Source of the DNA: M3007 sp046296435
Lineage (GTDB): Bacteria; Bacteroidota; Bacteroidia; Chitinophagales; Saprospiraceae
Reading direction: 5' to 3'
Assembly (NCBI GenBank): GCA_046296435.1
Contig: JBKBLI010000006.1
Coordinates: 14,877-78,876, forward strand
Length of the DNA: 64,000 nt
A program made the translations under genes and the position numbers. Shown here piece by piece: positions 10,690 to 21,700 of this stretch (position 1 is the first letter of the stretch; the number at the start of each line of letters is the position of its first letter). The notes under the pieces were generated by a model. That model saw nothing but the letters and a program-made list of their open reading frames with translations. It had not been told where the DNA came from and did not search any database.

Positions 10690-12138
10690 ATGAGCGCAGC
10701 CCAACAACTCTCCCCCGAAATCAAAGCGCGGATCGACCGCATTTTCGAAGCTCAGCAACGCAATCGCCTTGTGCTGGCCCGCACCGACGCCCGCGCGCGC
10801 ATCCGCAAGCTGCGCAGCCTGCACGACGCCCTCTTGCGGCGGCGCGGCGAACTGCACGCCGCCCTTTGGGCAGACCTACGCAAGAGTCCGACCGAAGTGG
10901 ACATCACCGAGATCGGCGTGGTCAATACGGAAATAAGACACGCCATTCGCGCTCTGCGCGAATGGATGGCTCCCGAACCGGCGCCATTCAGCCTGGTCAT
11001 GGCCGGCTCGAGATCCTACGTGCAGTATCAGCCCAAAGGGCTGGCGCTCATCATTGCGCCTTGGAATTTTCCGGTCAACCTGCTGCTGGCCCCCTTGGCG
11101 TCGGCCATCGCCGCCGGCAACGCAGTTGTGCTCAAGCCTTCCGAACTAACGCCCCACACGGCTGAATTGATGCAAGAAATCGTTGGGTCGCTTTTTGCGG
11201 AGGATGAGGCGGCGGTGGTGCAAGGCGAAGCTGCAGTGGCGGAATATCTCACCAGCTTGCCCTTCAATCACATCTTTTTTACGGGCAGCCCGGCCTTGGG
11301 CAAGATTGTGATGCGGGCCGCCGCCAATCATCTGGCATCGGTCACCCTTGAGTTGGGCGGCAAAAGCCCGGTAATCGTCCACCGCGACGCCGATCTGGAT
11401 ATCGCCGCCGAAAAAATCGCCTGGCTCAACGGCATGAATGCCGGACAAATCTGCATTGCGCCCGATTATGTCATCGCCCACGAGTCTATCGCCGACCGCC
11501 TGGCCGAAAAAGTCGGTGAAAAGACCTCGCGTTTTTATGGCGAAACTCCTGAAGCGAGGCAGGCGTCGCCCGACCTGTGTCGCATGGTCAACGAACGGCA
11601 CTTCGAGCGGGTAAAGCGCCTGCTCGACGAGGCCGTGCAAGGGGGCGCCCGCATCGTCTATGGCGGCCGAACAGACGCCGCCCAACGCTATATCGAACCC
11701 ACCGTGCTGATCGGAGCGCCCGACTCGGCCCGAATTTGGGAGGAGGAGATATTTGGCCCCCTGATCCCCATCCGCACCTACGGCGACGAGGGCGAAACGG
11801 CCATCCGATATGTCAACTCCGGCCCTGCGCCCCTTGCCTTGTATGTCTTTTCACGCAGTCGGCAGTTTTGCGACACGGTGATTCGCGATACCCGATCCGG
11901 CGGCGTCGCGGTCAACGATATTGGCGTGCACTTTTACCACAGCGCGCAGCCTTTCGGCGGAATCAACAATAGCGGCGTCGGGCGCTGCCACGGCCGTTGG
12001 GGCTTTTTGGAGTTCTCCAATATCCGCTCTGTCACCCGTCAGAACCGCATATTTCCTGTGACCAAGCTATTCCACCCGCCCTATCGCGCCTCCTGGATCC
12101 GCAACTTGCTTATTCGCGGCGTGATGCGTTGGTTTTAG
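10690..12138 (+). CDS. NAD(P)-dependent aldehyde dehydrogenase, ALDH3-like
   Basis: A 482-residue oxidoreductase that converts aldehydes to carboxylic acids. The catalytic pair is E221 in LELGGKSP and C255 in NAGQICIAPDY. The cofactor-binding strand KGLALIIAPWNFPVNL and the C-terminal PFGGINNSGVGRCHG segment are both present. The short length, the NAGQICIAPDY context and the hydrophobic C-terminal tail (LIRGVMRWF) point to the class 3 / fatty or coniferyl aldehyde group, often membrane-associated. The natural substrate cannot be deduced. It has no close operon partner: MazG follows after 140 bases on the same strand. Confidence 0.92.
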   Translation: MSAAQQLSPEIKARIDRIFEAQQRNRLVLARTDARARIRKLRSLHDALLRRRGELHAALWADLRKSPTEVDITEIGVVNTEIRHAIRALREWMAPEPAPFSLVMAGSRSYVQYQPKGLALIIAPWNFPVNLLLAPLASAIAAGNAVVLKPSELTPHTAELMQEIVGSLFAEDEAAVVQGEAAVAEYLTSLPFNHIFFTGSPALGKIVMRAAANHLASVTLELGGKSPVIVHRDADLDIAAEKIAWLNGMNAGQICIAPDYVIAHESIADRLAEKVGEKTSRFYGETPEARQASPDLCRMVNERHFERVKRLLDEAVQGGARIVYGGRTDAAQRYIEPTVLIGAPDSARIWEEEIFGPLIPIRTYGDEGETAIRYVNSGPAPLALYVFSRSRQFCDTVIRDTRSGGVAVNDIGVHFYHSAQPFGGINNSGVGRCHGRWGFLEFSNIRSVTRQNRIFPVTKLFHPPYRASWIRNLLIRGVMRWF

Positions 12139-12278
12139 TAAAAAAGCATTGTATCGCGTCGGCGTCGCTCTCTTGCGCTTGCCCGCGCTGAGCGCTTGGG
12201 AGCAGGTATTTTTTTCTAAAAAAGAGAGGGGGCGCGGGACGTCGTCTCAACAATCAACTCAACCACGCCACAACTATC

Positions 12279-12644
12279 ATGTCCACAACCGAACCCATGC
12301 CCCTCACCCTCAAGGAAGCTCAGCAAATGGTGGATGAATGGATCCGTACCGTGGGCGTCCGCTACTTCAACGAACTGACCAACACGGCCATCCTGATGGA
12401 AGAGGTGGGCGAAGTGGCCCGCTTGATGGCCCGGCTCTACGGCGAGCAGTCGTTCAAGACGCCCGAGTTGGCGGCTACCGCCCGCGAAGACCTGGCCGGC
12501 GAAATGGCCGACGTATTATTTGTTTTGATTTGCCTGGCTAACCAGACTGGTGTTGACCTGACAGAAGCGCTGCGTCGAAGCCTCGACAAAAAGACGCGCC
12601 GCGACGCCCGGCGCCACCGCGACAACTCCCGTCTGAACTCCTGA
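12279..12644 (+). CDS. MazG-like nucleotide pyrophosphohydrolase
   Basis: An all-alpha NTP pyrophosphohydrolase of 121 residues that hydrolyses (d)NTPs to NMP and pyrophosphate, probably for pool cleaning. The metal-binding signature is visible as EEVGE (~41-45) followed by GEMADVLF (ExxD), the MazG/iMazG pattern. A short basic tail ends the protein. The length corresponds to a single MazG domain rather than the duplicated E. coli MazG. It lies 140 bases after the aldehyde dehydrogenase and converges with tsf, with a hairpin between them. Confidence 0.85.
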   Translation: MSTTEPMPLTLKEAQQMVDEWIRTVGVRYFNELTNTAILMEEVGEVARLMARLYGEQSFKTPELAATAREDLAGEMADVLFVLICLANQTGVDLTEALRRSLDKKTRRDARRHRDNSRLNS

Positions 12645-12669
12645 CCTGCCCGCGCTTGCCCTGAAACAG

Positions 12670-12703
12670 CGAACGCCGCCCTGCGTATGCAGAACGGCGT
12701 TCG
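12670..12703. terminator. Hairpin between convergent MazG and tsf genes
   Basis: A nine-base inverted repeat (CGAACGCCG at 12670-12678, complement at 12695-12703) has a second inner stem, CTGC/GCAG, around a GTAT loop. There is no long T-tract on either side, so it is an imperfect intrinsic terminator, placed where both genes need one. Confidence 0.5.
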
Positions 12704-12743
12704 AGATGGTTTGGCAGACGACTTGTTGAGCCGACTTGAGCGC

Positions 12744-13577
12744 TTAGAGCGCTACGTGCTTGAAGCCGGTGACCGTAAGGTCTTTGTTGAGGCTTTTCAG
12801 GTACTGTTCGACCGTTTGCCCTTCCGTGCTTTTCACGTATTTTTGCGCCAGCAAGGTGTTTTCCTGGAAGAACTTGTTCAGGCGTCCCATCGCAATTTTT
12901 TCCAGCATATCTTCCGGTTTGCCTTCGTTGCGGGCCAGTTCTTTACCGATTTCGATTTCTTTAGCTACGATGGCCGGATCTACGTCGTCTTTGCTGACGG
13001 AGACGGGGTTCATAGCGGCTACCTGCATGGCGGCGTTGCGGCCGGCCTCGTCGTAGCCTTTGTGGTTGAGGGCGAGGATGACGGAGCGTTTGTTGTTGGA
13101 GTGGTTGTAGATGACCACTTCGGCGCCTTCGAGGCGCTCATAGTTGCCCAACTCAATTTTTTCGCCGATAATGCCGTTTTGCTCGCCTACTTTTTCGCCG
13201 ATGCTCACGCCATTTTCGTAAGGGAGGTTGAGCAGGTCCTCGCGGGAGGCGGGAAAGTTTTGGATGGCGATTTCAGCTATTTTACTGGCCATAGCGATGT
13301 AGCCTTCGTTGCGGGCTACGAAGTCGGTTTCGCAGTTGAGCGAAATGATGATCCCACGCGTATTGTCGGCATTGGTCATGGCGACGACCACACCTTCCTT
13401 TGCTTCGCGGTCTTCGCGTTTGGCGGCCTTAGCGATGCCTTTTTTGCGGAGGTAGTCCACGGCGCTGTCAAAATCGCCTGCGGATTCCTCAAGCGCTTTT
13501 TTGCAATCCATCATACCGGCTCCGGTCATCTCGCGGAGTTTCTGGATGTCTGCTGTAGAAATTTTTGTTGCGCTCAT
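12744..13577 (-). CDS. tsf: Translation elongation factor Ts
   Basis: EF-Ts is the guanine-nucleotide exchange factor that recharges EF-Tu. The 277-residue protein starts with the UBA-like region (VQKLREMTGAGMMDCKKAL pattern, ~10-30) and carries the signature CETDFVARN near residue 80, followed by the core domain. It lies downstream of rpsB in the classical order rplM-rpsI-rpsB-tsf. The 135-base gap after rpsB holds CAACTTTG on the minus strand, a near-promoter, so tsf may also be transcribed separately. Confidence 0.97.
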   Translation of the reverse strand: MSATKISTADIQKLREMTGAGMMDCKKALEESAGDFDSAVDYLRKKGIAKAAKREDREAKEGVVVAMTNADNTRGIIISLNCETDFVARNEGYIAMASKIAEIAIQNFPASREDLLNLPYENGVSIGEKVGEQNGIIGEKIELGNYERLEGAEVVIYNHSNNKRSVILALNHKGYDEAGRNAAMQVAAMNPVSVSKDDVDPAIVAKEIEIGKELARNEGKPEDMLEKIAMGRLNKFFQENTLLAQKYVKSTEGQTVEQYLKSLNKDLTVTGFKHVAL

Positions 13578-13620
13578 TATGTGATGCGTTTGATTAAGCG
13601 TACTGGTTAGAAAAATCGGG

Positions 13621-13628
13621 CAAAGTTG
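13621..13628 (-). promoter_or_regulatory. Possible -7 element upstream of tsf
   Basis: Minus strand CAACTTTG, one mismatch to TAnnTTTG, 43 bases before the tsf ATG. It sits inside a 20-base string (13610-13629) that is repeated exactly upstream of the TolB-like gene (23926-23945). Confidence 0.45.
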
Positions 13629-13712
13629 GCACTTTTTGGCAGCTTTTGCCCTTGTCTCTGTATTACGTTTTGGTTAATTTGGCGCTTGATCTTGCCGCGA
13701 CCGACGCTGGGA

Positions 13713-14438
13713 TCAGGCTTCTGCGCCTTCTTTCTCTTCGCTTCGGATGGCTTTGCGCTCTTCCAAGCCTTCACGGATGGCTTCGGTGATGAAGTTCGTG
13801 ATGATTTGGATGGATTTTGAGGCGTCGTCGTTGCTGGGGATGGGGTAATCCACCAGCGTGGGGTCGGAGTTGGTGTCCACCATTCCGAGGGTGCGGATTT
13901 TGAGGCGACGCGCTTCGGCCAATGCGAGGTGCTCGTGGTGGATATCCACGATGAATACGGCGGAGGGCAGACGGTTCAGGTTGGCGATACCGCCCAACTG
14001 GCGGGAGAGCTTGGCGTGTTCGCGGCCCAGGGTGAGGCGTTCTTTTTTGGTGATGCTGGTGAGGGTGGTATCGGCCAGCATGCGCTCGATGTTCTGCATT
14101 TTTTTGACCGACTGCCGGATGGTCTGGAAGTTGGTCATCATGCCGCCGAGCCAGCGTTCTGTAACGTAAGGCATGTTGACGCTTTCAGCCGCCTTTTGCA
14201 CGATCTCGCGGGCTTGTTTTTTGGTGGCGACGAAGAGGATTTTTTTGCCGCTTTTGGCAAGCGCTTTCATGGCCTGTCCGGCGCGTTCGAGGCATTCGGC
14301 CGTGCGGTTGAGGTCGATGATGTGTACGCCTTTGTGCTCCATGAAGATGTATGGAGTCATCTTAGGGTTCCACTTTTTGCGCAGGTGGCCGAAGTGGCAT
14401 CCGGCGTCAAGCAAATCTTTATAGGTGGGCTTTTGCAT
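13713..14438 (-). CDS. rpsB: 30S ribosomal protein S2 (uS2)
   Basis: A small-subunit protein needed for late assembly and for S1 binding. Its 241 residues show the S2 signatures: AGCHFGHLRKKWNPKM near the start, VATKKQAR, ERWLGGMMTN and VDTNSDPTLVDYPIPSNDDA. The charged C-terminal tail (RSEEKEGAEA) is typical. It lies 36 bases after rpsI and upstream of tsf in the conserved ribosomal gene order. Confidence 0.97.
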   Translation of the reverse strand: MQKPTYKDLLDAGCHFGHLRKKWNPKMTPYIFMEHKGVHIIDLNRTAECLERAGQAMKALAKSGKKILFVATKKQAREIVQKAAESVNMPYVTERWLGGMMTNFQTIRQSVKKMQNIERMLADTTLTSITKKERLTLGREHAKLSRQLGGIANLNRLPSAVFIVDIHHEHLALAEARRLKIRTLGMVDTNSDPTLVDYPIPSNDDASKSIQIITNFITEAIREGLEERKAIRSEEKEGAEA

Positions 14439-14474
14439 GATTCAAAAGCGAGTTTTTTTTGAAAGATAAAAAAA

Positions 14475-14861
14475 TTAGCGTTTGGAGAACTGGAAGCGTT
14501 TACGCGCTTTGGGTTTGCCGTACTTCTTGCGTTCGACGGCGCGGCTGTCGCGGGTCAGGAATTTGCGGGCCTTGAGCGGCTTTTTGAATTCCTCATTGAT
14601 TTTGACCAGAGCGCGGCTGATGCCCATGCGCACGGCTTCTGCCTGTCCTTTGTAGCCGCCGCCGCGCACGTTGATTTTGATATTGTACAGATTCTCGGCG
14701 CCCACCACTGCGAAGGGGTCCGTCACGTTGTGTTGTACGTGTATCTGCGGAAAATATTCGCGATAGTCTTTGCCGTTCACAGAGATTTTGCCCTCGCCCT
14801 GCATCACATAGATGCGCGCTACGGCTGTCTTACGGCGACCTATGGCATTTATCATTTCCAT
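14475..14861 (-). CDS. rpsI: 30S ribosomal protein S9 (uS9)
   Basis: A 128-residue protein of the small-subunit head whose C-terminal tail reaches the P-site tRNA. It has the family start NAIGRRKTAVARIYV, the centre GGGYKGQAEAVRMGISRAL and the canonical end KARKRFQFSKR. It follows rplM by 31 bases and clearly shares its transcript. Confidence 0.97.
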   Translation of the reverse strand: MEMINAIGRRKTAVARIYVMQGEGKISVNGKDYREYFPQIHVQHNVTDPFAVVGAENLYNIKINVRGGGYKGQAEAVRMGISRALVKINEEFKKPLKARKFLTRDSRAVERKKYGKPKARKRFQFSKR

Positions 14862-14892
14862 ATTGCGGATAAGTCAGTTTGCTTGTAAGTGA

Positions 14893-15336
14893 TTAGAACG
14901 TAAGGGGTTCGGGTTTTTGCGCGGCGTGCGGATGGGTTTCGCCCGGATACACGAAGAGTTTTTTGCGCATTTGCCGGCCGAGGCGATTTTTAGGGAGCAT
15001 GCCTCTTACGCCGCGCTCGATAATGCGAATGGGATGCTTTTCGAGCATTTCAATGGCGAGCGTTTCTTTCAGGCCGCCGGGATGCAGGGAGTAATTTTTG
15101 TAGACTTTCTGTTCCCATTTGTGTCCCGTGAAGCGCACTTTGTCGGCGTTGATTACGATCACGTAATCGCCGGTGTCGTCATGGGGCGTGTAAGAGGGTT
15201 TGTTCTTGCCGCGCAGAATCGCCGCAATGCGCGAGCACATACGGCCCACTACCATATCGCGGGCATCGACTACATACCATTTGCGCTCGGCCTTGTCGGC
15301 GCTCACGGAAATGGTGCGATAGCTCAAAGTATTCAT
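14893..15336 (-). CDS. rplM: 50S ribosomal protein L13 (uL13)
   Basis: An early-assembly large-subunit protein of 147 residues. Signatures include RKWYVVDARDMVVGRMCSRI, YTPHDDTGDYVIVINADKV, HPGGLKE and GMLPKNRLGRQM. It is the first gene of the rplM-rpsI-rpsB-tsf cluster. A full promoter element lies 98 bases upstream, leaving a leader long enough for autogenous control, although I cannot identify a specific structure. Confidence 0.97.
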   Translation of the reverse strand: MNTLSYRTISVSADKAERKWYVVDARDMVVGRMCSRIAAILRGKNKPSYTPHDDTGDYVIVINADKVRFTGHKWEQKVYKNYSLHPGGLKETLAIEMLEKHPIRIIERGVRGMLPKNRLGRQMRKKLFVYPGETHPHAAQKPEPLTF

Positions 15337-15434
15337 CGAATGAAAAACGTTTTTTTGCCGAAAAATAGCCGTTTTGGCTGCGGGCGGCTATGAAAAAAAT
15401 CACGGCGCTATACCCCCTTTTGCCAAAGCGGCTG

Positions 15435-15442
15435 CAAAGGTA
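15435..15442 (-). promoter_or_regulatory. -7 promoter element of the rplM-rpsI-rpsB-tsf cluster
   Basis: Reads TACCTTTG on the minus strand, a full match to TAnnTTTG. The predicted rplM leader is about 90 bases. Confidence 0.65.
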
Positions 15443-15586
15443 TGGCGACTTTTCGGGGTCGCCAAGGGTTCGGACAAGTTTTTTTTTACAAAAAGTGATA
15501 ACTGACTGAAAATGAGGCTTTTTTTGGCGCGCCTGAGAAATCTATACGAATGCCATTGGGCTTCAAAAACTTTGATAATCAGCGTA

Positions 15587-16834
<1,248 letters not shown>

Positions 16835-16873
16835 CTTATGTCGAAAATTTTTGTCGTTTTGAAAAAAGCGCCG

Positions 16874-16881
16874 CAAAGGTA
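16874..16881 (-). promoter_or_regulatory. -7 promoter element of metK
   Basis: Minus strand TACCTTTG followed by CGGCGC, 39 bases upstream of the metK ATG at 16834. It decides the start codon, because the longer open frame to 16939 would begin upstream of transcription. Confidence 0.7.
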
Positions 16882-17065
16882 CGTCAATATTCGACAAAAT
16901 TTCGGCAAAGATATTCCTTCGAGGGCGCAAGCTGACCAATTAGGGGCCGAGACGGCTATCGCGATTGGCCTGTGGAGAGTCTGCTGCGTCGCGTTTTCTC
17001 TATGCGGGGCGGTCAAAGCCGACGACAAAGGTCGTTTTGCAGAAGGCTGCTGAATCTGTTTGCGA

Positions 17066-17560
17066 CTATCGCACCAGCGCCCGCATCATCCAGTTGGCGT
17101 CGTTGCGAAGGAAGAGATTGAGCAGGTCGTTGGCTTTGTGCGTAAATTTGCGGATATCCTGAATCGTGTTGCAAAGTTGTTCGGAGTGCGGGCAGGCCGG
17201 TTCCAGTTCGCAGAGTTCGTCCAAGATTTGGAACATGGGGTCCAACTCGCGTTCTTTGCGGTTTTTGACAATCTGACGAACGACGACCCACATGTCTTTT
17301 TCGGCGGTGTAGCGATCTTTGGTTCTACCTGCCTGCGTGTGTCGGTGTACGAGGCCCCATTGTTCCAAATCGCGCAAGTTGGTGCTGACGGAGCCGGCTG
17401 AAAGGCCAAGTTCGTCGCAGATCTGGTTGGCGCAGAGCGGCTCGGGACTGGCCAATAGCAGGGCGTGTATTTGCGCCATAGCAGGCGGCACGCCCCATTT
17501 GGCGGACATGGTCCCCCAATACTCGACAAACTTCTTCTTGGCTTCGTGTACATCCATCAT
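17066..17560 (-). CDS. GbsR/MarR-type transcriptional regulator
   Basis: A 164-residue winged-helix DNA-binding protein. The N-terminal segment FVEYWGTMSAKWGVPPAMAQIHALLL and the helix-turn-helix NQICDELGLSAGSVSTNLRDLEQWGLVHR (~45-75) match the GbsR family, whose members sense choline/betaine-type or unknown ligands. The wing (GRTKDRYTAEKD) and a helical dimerisation domain follow. Here it stands alone between metK and a TPR gene, so its targets are unknown; autoregulation is plausible. Either of two adjacent ATGs (17560 or 17557) can be the start. Confidence 0.83.
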   Translation of the reverse strand: MMDVHEAKKKFVEYWGTMSAKWGVPPAMAQIHALLLASPEPLCANQICDELGLSAGSVSTNLRDLEQWGLVHRHTQAGRTKDRYTAEKDMWVVVRQIVKNRKERELDPMFQILDELCELEPACPHSEQLCNTIQDIRKFTHKANDLLNLFLRNDANWMMRALVR

Positions 17561-17738
17561 ATCATCTTAGCATCATCTTTTGTTTGCAAAATATAGTCGT
17601 CTTTGGCACGATCGGCTTTTTGAGCAGGCTGCTAACTTCCGCCGTATGCATCTGAGCGCGACGGATTGCATAAATAAACGTCGGCGCTGCGAAGTTGTTC
17701 ACCGCGGCGCCTGATCGCGTAGGCGGGTCGGGGCTAAA

Positions 17739-18443
17739 TTACCAGTCTTTTTCGGGTTTGGTTTGGTTGGCGTTGCGTTCTTTTGAGCGGTACTTTTGCC
17801 CTGCCTTTTGATCGGCGCGCTCGATGCCCTCCATGATGTTTTTCAGCTCGTCCCGGCCCTTGCGGGCGGTCGAGCGGTCGTCGCCGGGTTGCGGGGGCGA
17901 GGGCTGCGAATCTTGCTCGCCGGGATTTCCGGATTGCGGCTCTTGCTGGTTAGATTCTCGGGCTTGATCTTGATGGTCGTCTCCTTGTCCTGATTTTTGG
18001 CGTTGTTCTTCGCGTTTGATTTTTGCGTATTGCAGATTGGCCTTGGCGTCGTTCAGGCCGGGAGCCAGTTTCAGGCTGTTACGGTAGGCGGCGATGGCCT
18101 CTTCGTACTTTCCCTGGCGGAGTTGGGCGTTGCCGAGATTGTACCACGCATCCGCTCGTTGGCTGGGGGGCAGTGTGCTTTCGGCGGCTTCTTTGAAAGC
18201 CGCTTCAGCTTCTTCGAGTTCATCCATGCGGTAAGCGGCGGCGCCCTGATTGTAGCGCAAGGCGGCTGAACGTTCGGGCGCTTGCTCGATCGCTTGCTGC
18301 CAGTACCGGCGGGCTTCGTCGTAGCGCTTGTCGGCAAAGGCGCGGTCTCCTTGGCGGGCGGGGTCGGACTGCGCGGCGACAAGAACGCCGGAGGTAAAGA
18401 ACAGGCCGGAAAGTGCAATTTTTACAAAAAGGGCGTTTGGCAT
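17739..18443 (-). CDS. Tetratricopeptide-repeat protein, BatC-like
   Basis: A 234-residue exported TPR protein. It has a signal peptide (~1-24, ending V-A-A-Q), three to four TPR units (~28-145, e.g. AWYNLGNAQLRQGKYEEAIAAY) and a highly charged Gln/Asp/Lys-rich tail (~150-234). This architecture is that of BatC/BatE proteins of the Bacteroidota bat (aerotolerance) gene set. The expected batA/batB/batD neighbours are not next to it, so the functional label is only by architecture. Confidence 0.7.
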   Translation of the reverse strand: MPNALFVKIALSGLFFTSGVLVAAQSDPARQGDRAFADKRYDEARRYWQQAIEQAPERSAALRYNQGAAAYRMDELEEAEAAFKEAAESTLPPSQRADAWYNLGNAQLRQGKYEEAIAAYRNSLKLAPGLNDAKANLQYAKIKREEQRQKSGQGDDHQDQARESNQQEPQSGNPGEQDSQPSPPQPGDDRSTARKGRDELKNIMEGIERADQKAGQKYRSKERNANQTKPEKDW

Positions 18444-18486
18444 GGCGTGAATGCTGCAGGCGCGTTAGAAAGGCCCAAAGCCGGCG

Positions 18487-18494
18487 CAAAAATA
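18487..18494 (-). promoter_or_regulatory. -7 promoter element of the TPR gene
   Basis: Minus strand TATTTTTG, matching TAnnTTTG, 43 bases upstream of the ATG at 18443. Confidence 0.5.
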
Positions 18495-18741
18495 CGTCGT
18501 ATTTGTCGATTGCGGCGCGTTGGAGGGGAGAGAGGGATATGGGGGGCGTCTCTTTGCGATGGCGTTTAGCGTCTTTGGGTTTGTGCATACGCGTTCGGGC
18601 GTATCCGCTTTTTTTTTGACAGGATAGGCAATTGGGGCTTTTGGACAACTTTGTTTTGCAAACAAGTATGTTACTTTGAGCGTTTTTCAAATAAGATTCC
18701 GCGTCGGTCGTCGCCGCTTTGCTTTCAGTAAACTAAACGCC

Positions 18742-21700
18742 ATGCAAAAGACAATTTTTACTTTTCTGTTGACCCTGTTCTGCGCTTTTGGCCTGTTCGG
18801 ACAGAAGTACCGCGACATGATCGAGAGCGGGACTTTTACCTTAGAGGAGATCCGACAAGAAGCCGAGCGGCACTTCGACGCAGTGGGCAGCGCGCGCGGG
18901 ACAGGCTACGCCGCTTACAAGCGCTGGGAGTATTCGGCTTCCTTAGAGTTGGACGAAAACGGGGTCAAGATTCCGAATTTTACCCTTACCCGTCAGGCGC
19001 AGGATTACCGCCGCGCCGAGCAAAAACGCCATGCCGAGTCGGGTGGGTTTGCCGGCGACTGGAAAGAACTCGGCCCTACATACTGGAACGCTACCTCCGG
19101 TTGGAATCCCGGCGTGGGCCGCGTGACCTCTATCGGTATCGACGAGAACGACGCCAACCACCTGATTGTGGGCAGCCCCACCGGAGGCGTCTGGAAAACC
19201 CTCGACGGCGGCGCTACCTGGACGCCGCTGACGGATCAATTTTCTACGGTGGATGTTTATGCGCTGGAGATTAACCCCCACGCGCCCAACGTCTATTTGT
19301 GGGGCAGCACGGGCGGCAAGATATTCCGCTCCGTCAATGCCGGCGAGAGCTGGTCTGCCACGGGCAATGTGCCCGGATCGGGCCGCGTGAGCCGCATCCT
19401 TTTTCACCCGACGGATCCAAATGTAGTGTTTGCCTGCTCTGAGTCCAACGGCTTGTATCGCTCGGTCAACGGCGGGGCCACATGGAGCGGCGTGAGCGGA
19501 CTGACAGGCGTGTCGGCAACGCCGGGCTATGATGTGGAGTTCAAGCCGGGCGATCCGGGCGTGATGTATTTCTCCGGCACGTCGTTTTACCGCTCAGCCG
19601 ACGGCGGCGTTTCGTTCAGCCTCGTGAGCGGGCTTGCGGCGGGCAATAGCCGCTACAAGATGATTGGCGTGTCGCCGGCCAACCCCGAAGTCGTCTATGT
19701 GCTGGAGTCAAACGGCGGCGTTTTTGGCGCCTTCTACAAGTCGGTCAATAGCGGGCAATCCTTCGACAAATTGATAGATGGCAGCCAGATCAATTTCTTT
19801 GGTTACAGCCCGATCGGCGACGACGACCGCGGCCAGGCGCCCCGCGATATGGACGTATGCGTCAGCCCCTTCGACGCCGACGAGGTCCATATTGCAGGCA
19901 TACACACCTGGCGCTCGTTCGACGGAGGCGCCAATTTCGAGCTGACCTCGCACTGGGTGCCGGGTACGGCGGCCAGCCTTGGCGTAGGATACAATCACGC
20001 GGATATCGATATCCTCAAATATGTCGGCGCCACGCTCTATGTGGGATCCGACGGCGGGATATATACCAGCGACAACAGAGCGCAGAGTTTCACCGACCGA
20101 AGCGTCGGACTGGGTATCCGGGAGTTTTACAAGATCGGCGTATCCCGTACCGATCCGAATGTGGTGTCGGGCGGTTCGCAGGACAACGGGACCAGCGTGA
20201 TGCGCGGCCCCAACCGCGCCTGGGTGGACTGGCTTGGCGCCGACGGTATGGAAACCTTCGTGGACTGGAGCAACCCGCAGATCCTGTACGGCACTTCTCA
20301 AAACGGCTCCATGTACCGCTCTTCCGACCAGGGCAACAGCCGCGTCGGCATTTCTAAACCGCAGGGCGTAGGCAACGGCGCCTGGGTGACGCCTTTCGAG
20401 CAAGATCCTAAACAGCCCGCCACGATATACGTGGCGTTTTCCGACGTCTGGCGCAGCACCAATAGCGGCAACTCGTGGACCAAGATCTCGGACCTCGGCG
20501 GCGGCAATTTCAACCAAATGAAATTGGCGCCATCTGACAACCAACGCATCTACATCTCGCGCGGCAGCGCGCTCTTTACCACCGCCGATGGCGGCAATTC
20601 GTGGGATGCCATCGCTTCGGCATGGGGCGGCGCCGCTATCAATTACATTGCCGTACACCCCCACAATCCTGAGCGCCTGCTCATTGTGACGGCATCCAGA
20701 GTGTATCACTCGGACAATGCCGGCCAGTCGTGGACCAACATCAGCGCGGGCCTGCCCTCGGGCGCCAAATACTGCGCCGTATGGGAGGATACCGGTAAAA
20801 ATGGCATCTATGTGGGCGGATTTGGTTTTGTGTCCTATACCAACGACGAGCTGGGCGGCGTGTGGGTCGGCTTCTTCGAAGGCCTACCCAATACGCGTGT
20901 CTATGAACTGGAGATCAACTATGTCTCCGAAACCATCTTCGCCGGCACTTATGGCCGCGGTCTTTGGGAGTCGCCCATTTACGCCGCCTCGCCACCTGTG
21001 GCCCCTGTCGCCGCATTCAGAGCAGATCAGACCCAAGGCTGCGGCCAACTCACGGTGCAATTCTACGACCAGTCGGCCAATACGCCCAAAAGTTGGGCCT
21101 GGACATTTGAGGGAGGCAATCCGGCAAACTCGGATCAACCCAACCCGACGGTCGCCTTCAACGGCGCCGGAGCATACAGCGTCAGCCTGACTGTCGGCAA
21201 CGATGCCGGTTACGCTACCTTAGAACAGACCGACCTCATACAAATCGTGGCGCCGAGCAAGCCTTCTGCGACCGATCAACAACGCTGCGATCCGGGAGAG
21301 GTGCAACTCGTGGCGAGCGGTTTTGTGGGCGATTACATCCGCTGGTACGACGCGCTCAACGCTTCCGCTCCAATATTTACGGGCGACACGCTGACGGTTT
21401 TCCTCGACGCCACGGCCACTTTTTACGCCGCATCGGTTATGGATTATTCCCGCACTGAATATGTAGGGCCGATCTCGAACGCGTTCGGGAGCGGCGGGTT
21501 CCACGGCGGCAACTTCTCCCTGGTAATGGATGCAGAGAGGCCGGTTCGGATCAAGTCGGCCTTGGTCTATGCGCGCGATAGCAAAGATCGCACCTTCGTA
21601 TTGCGCGACGGGTCGGGCGCCGTCATCGCCGAAAAAACGCTGTTTGTGGTCGAAGGCGAAAGCAGGGTGGCCTTAGACTTGGATCTTCCGGTCGGCCAAA

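Noticed and set aside
10199..10693. Overlapping frames in the uvrB-aldehyde dehydrogenase spacer
   Set aside because: Arg/Ala/Cys-rich translations on both strands with no family resemblance; typical of GC-rich non-coding DNA.
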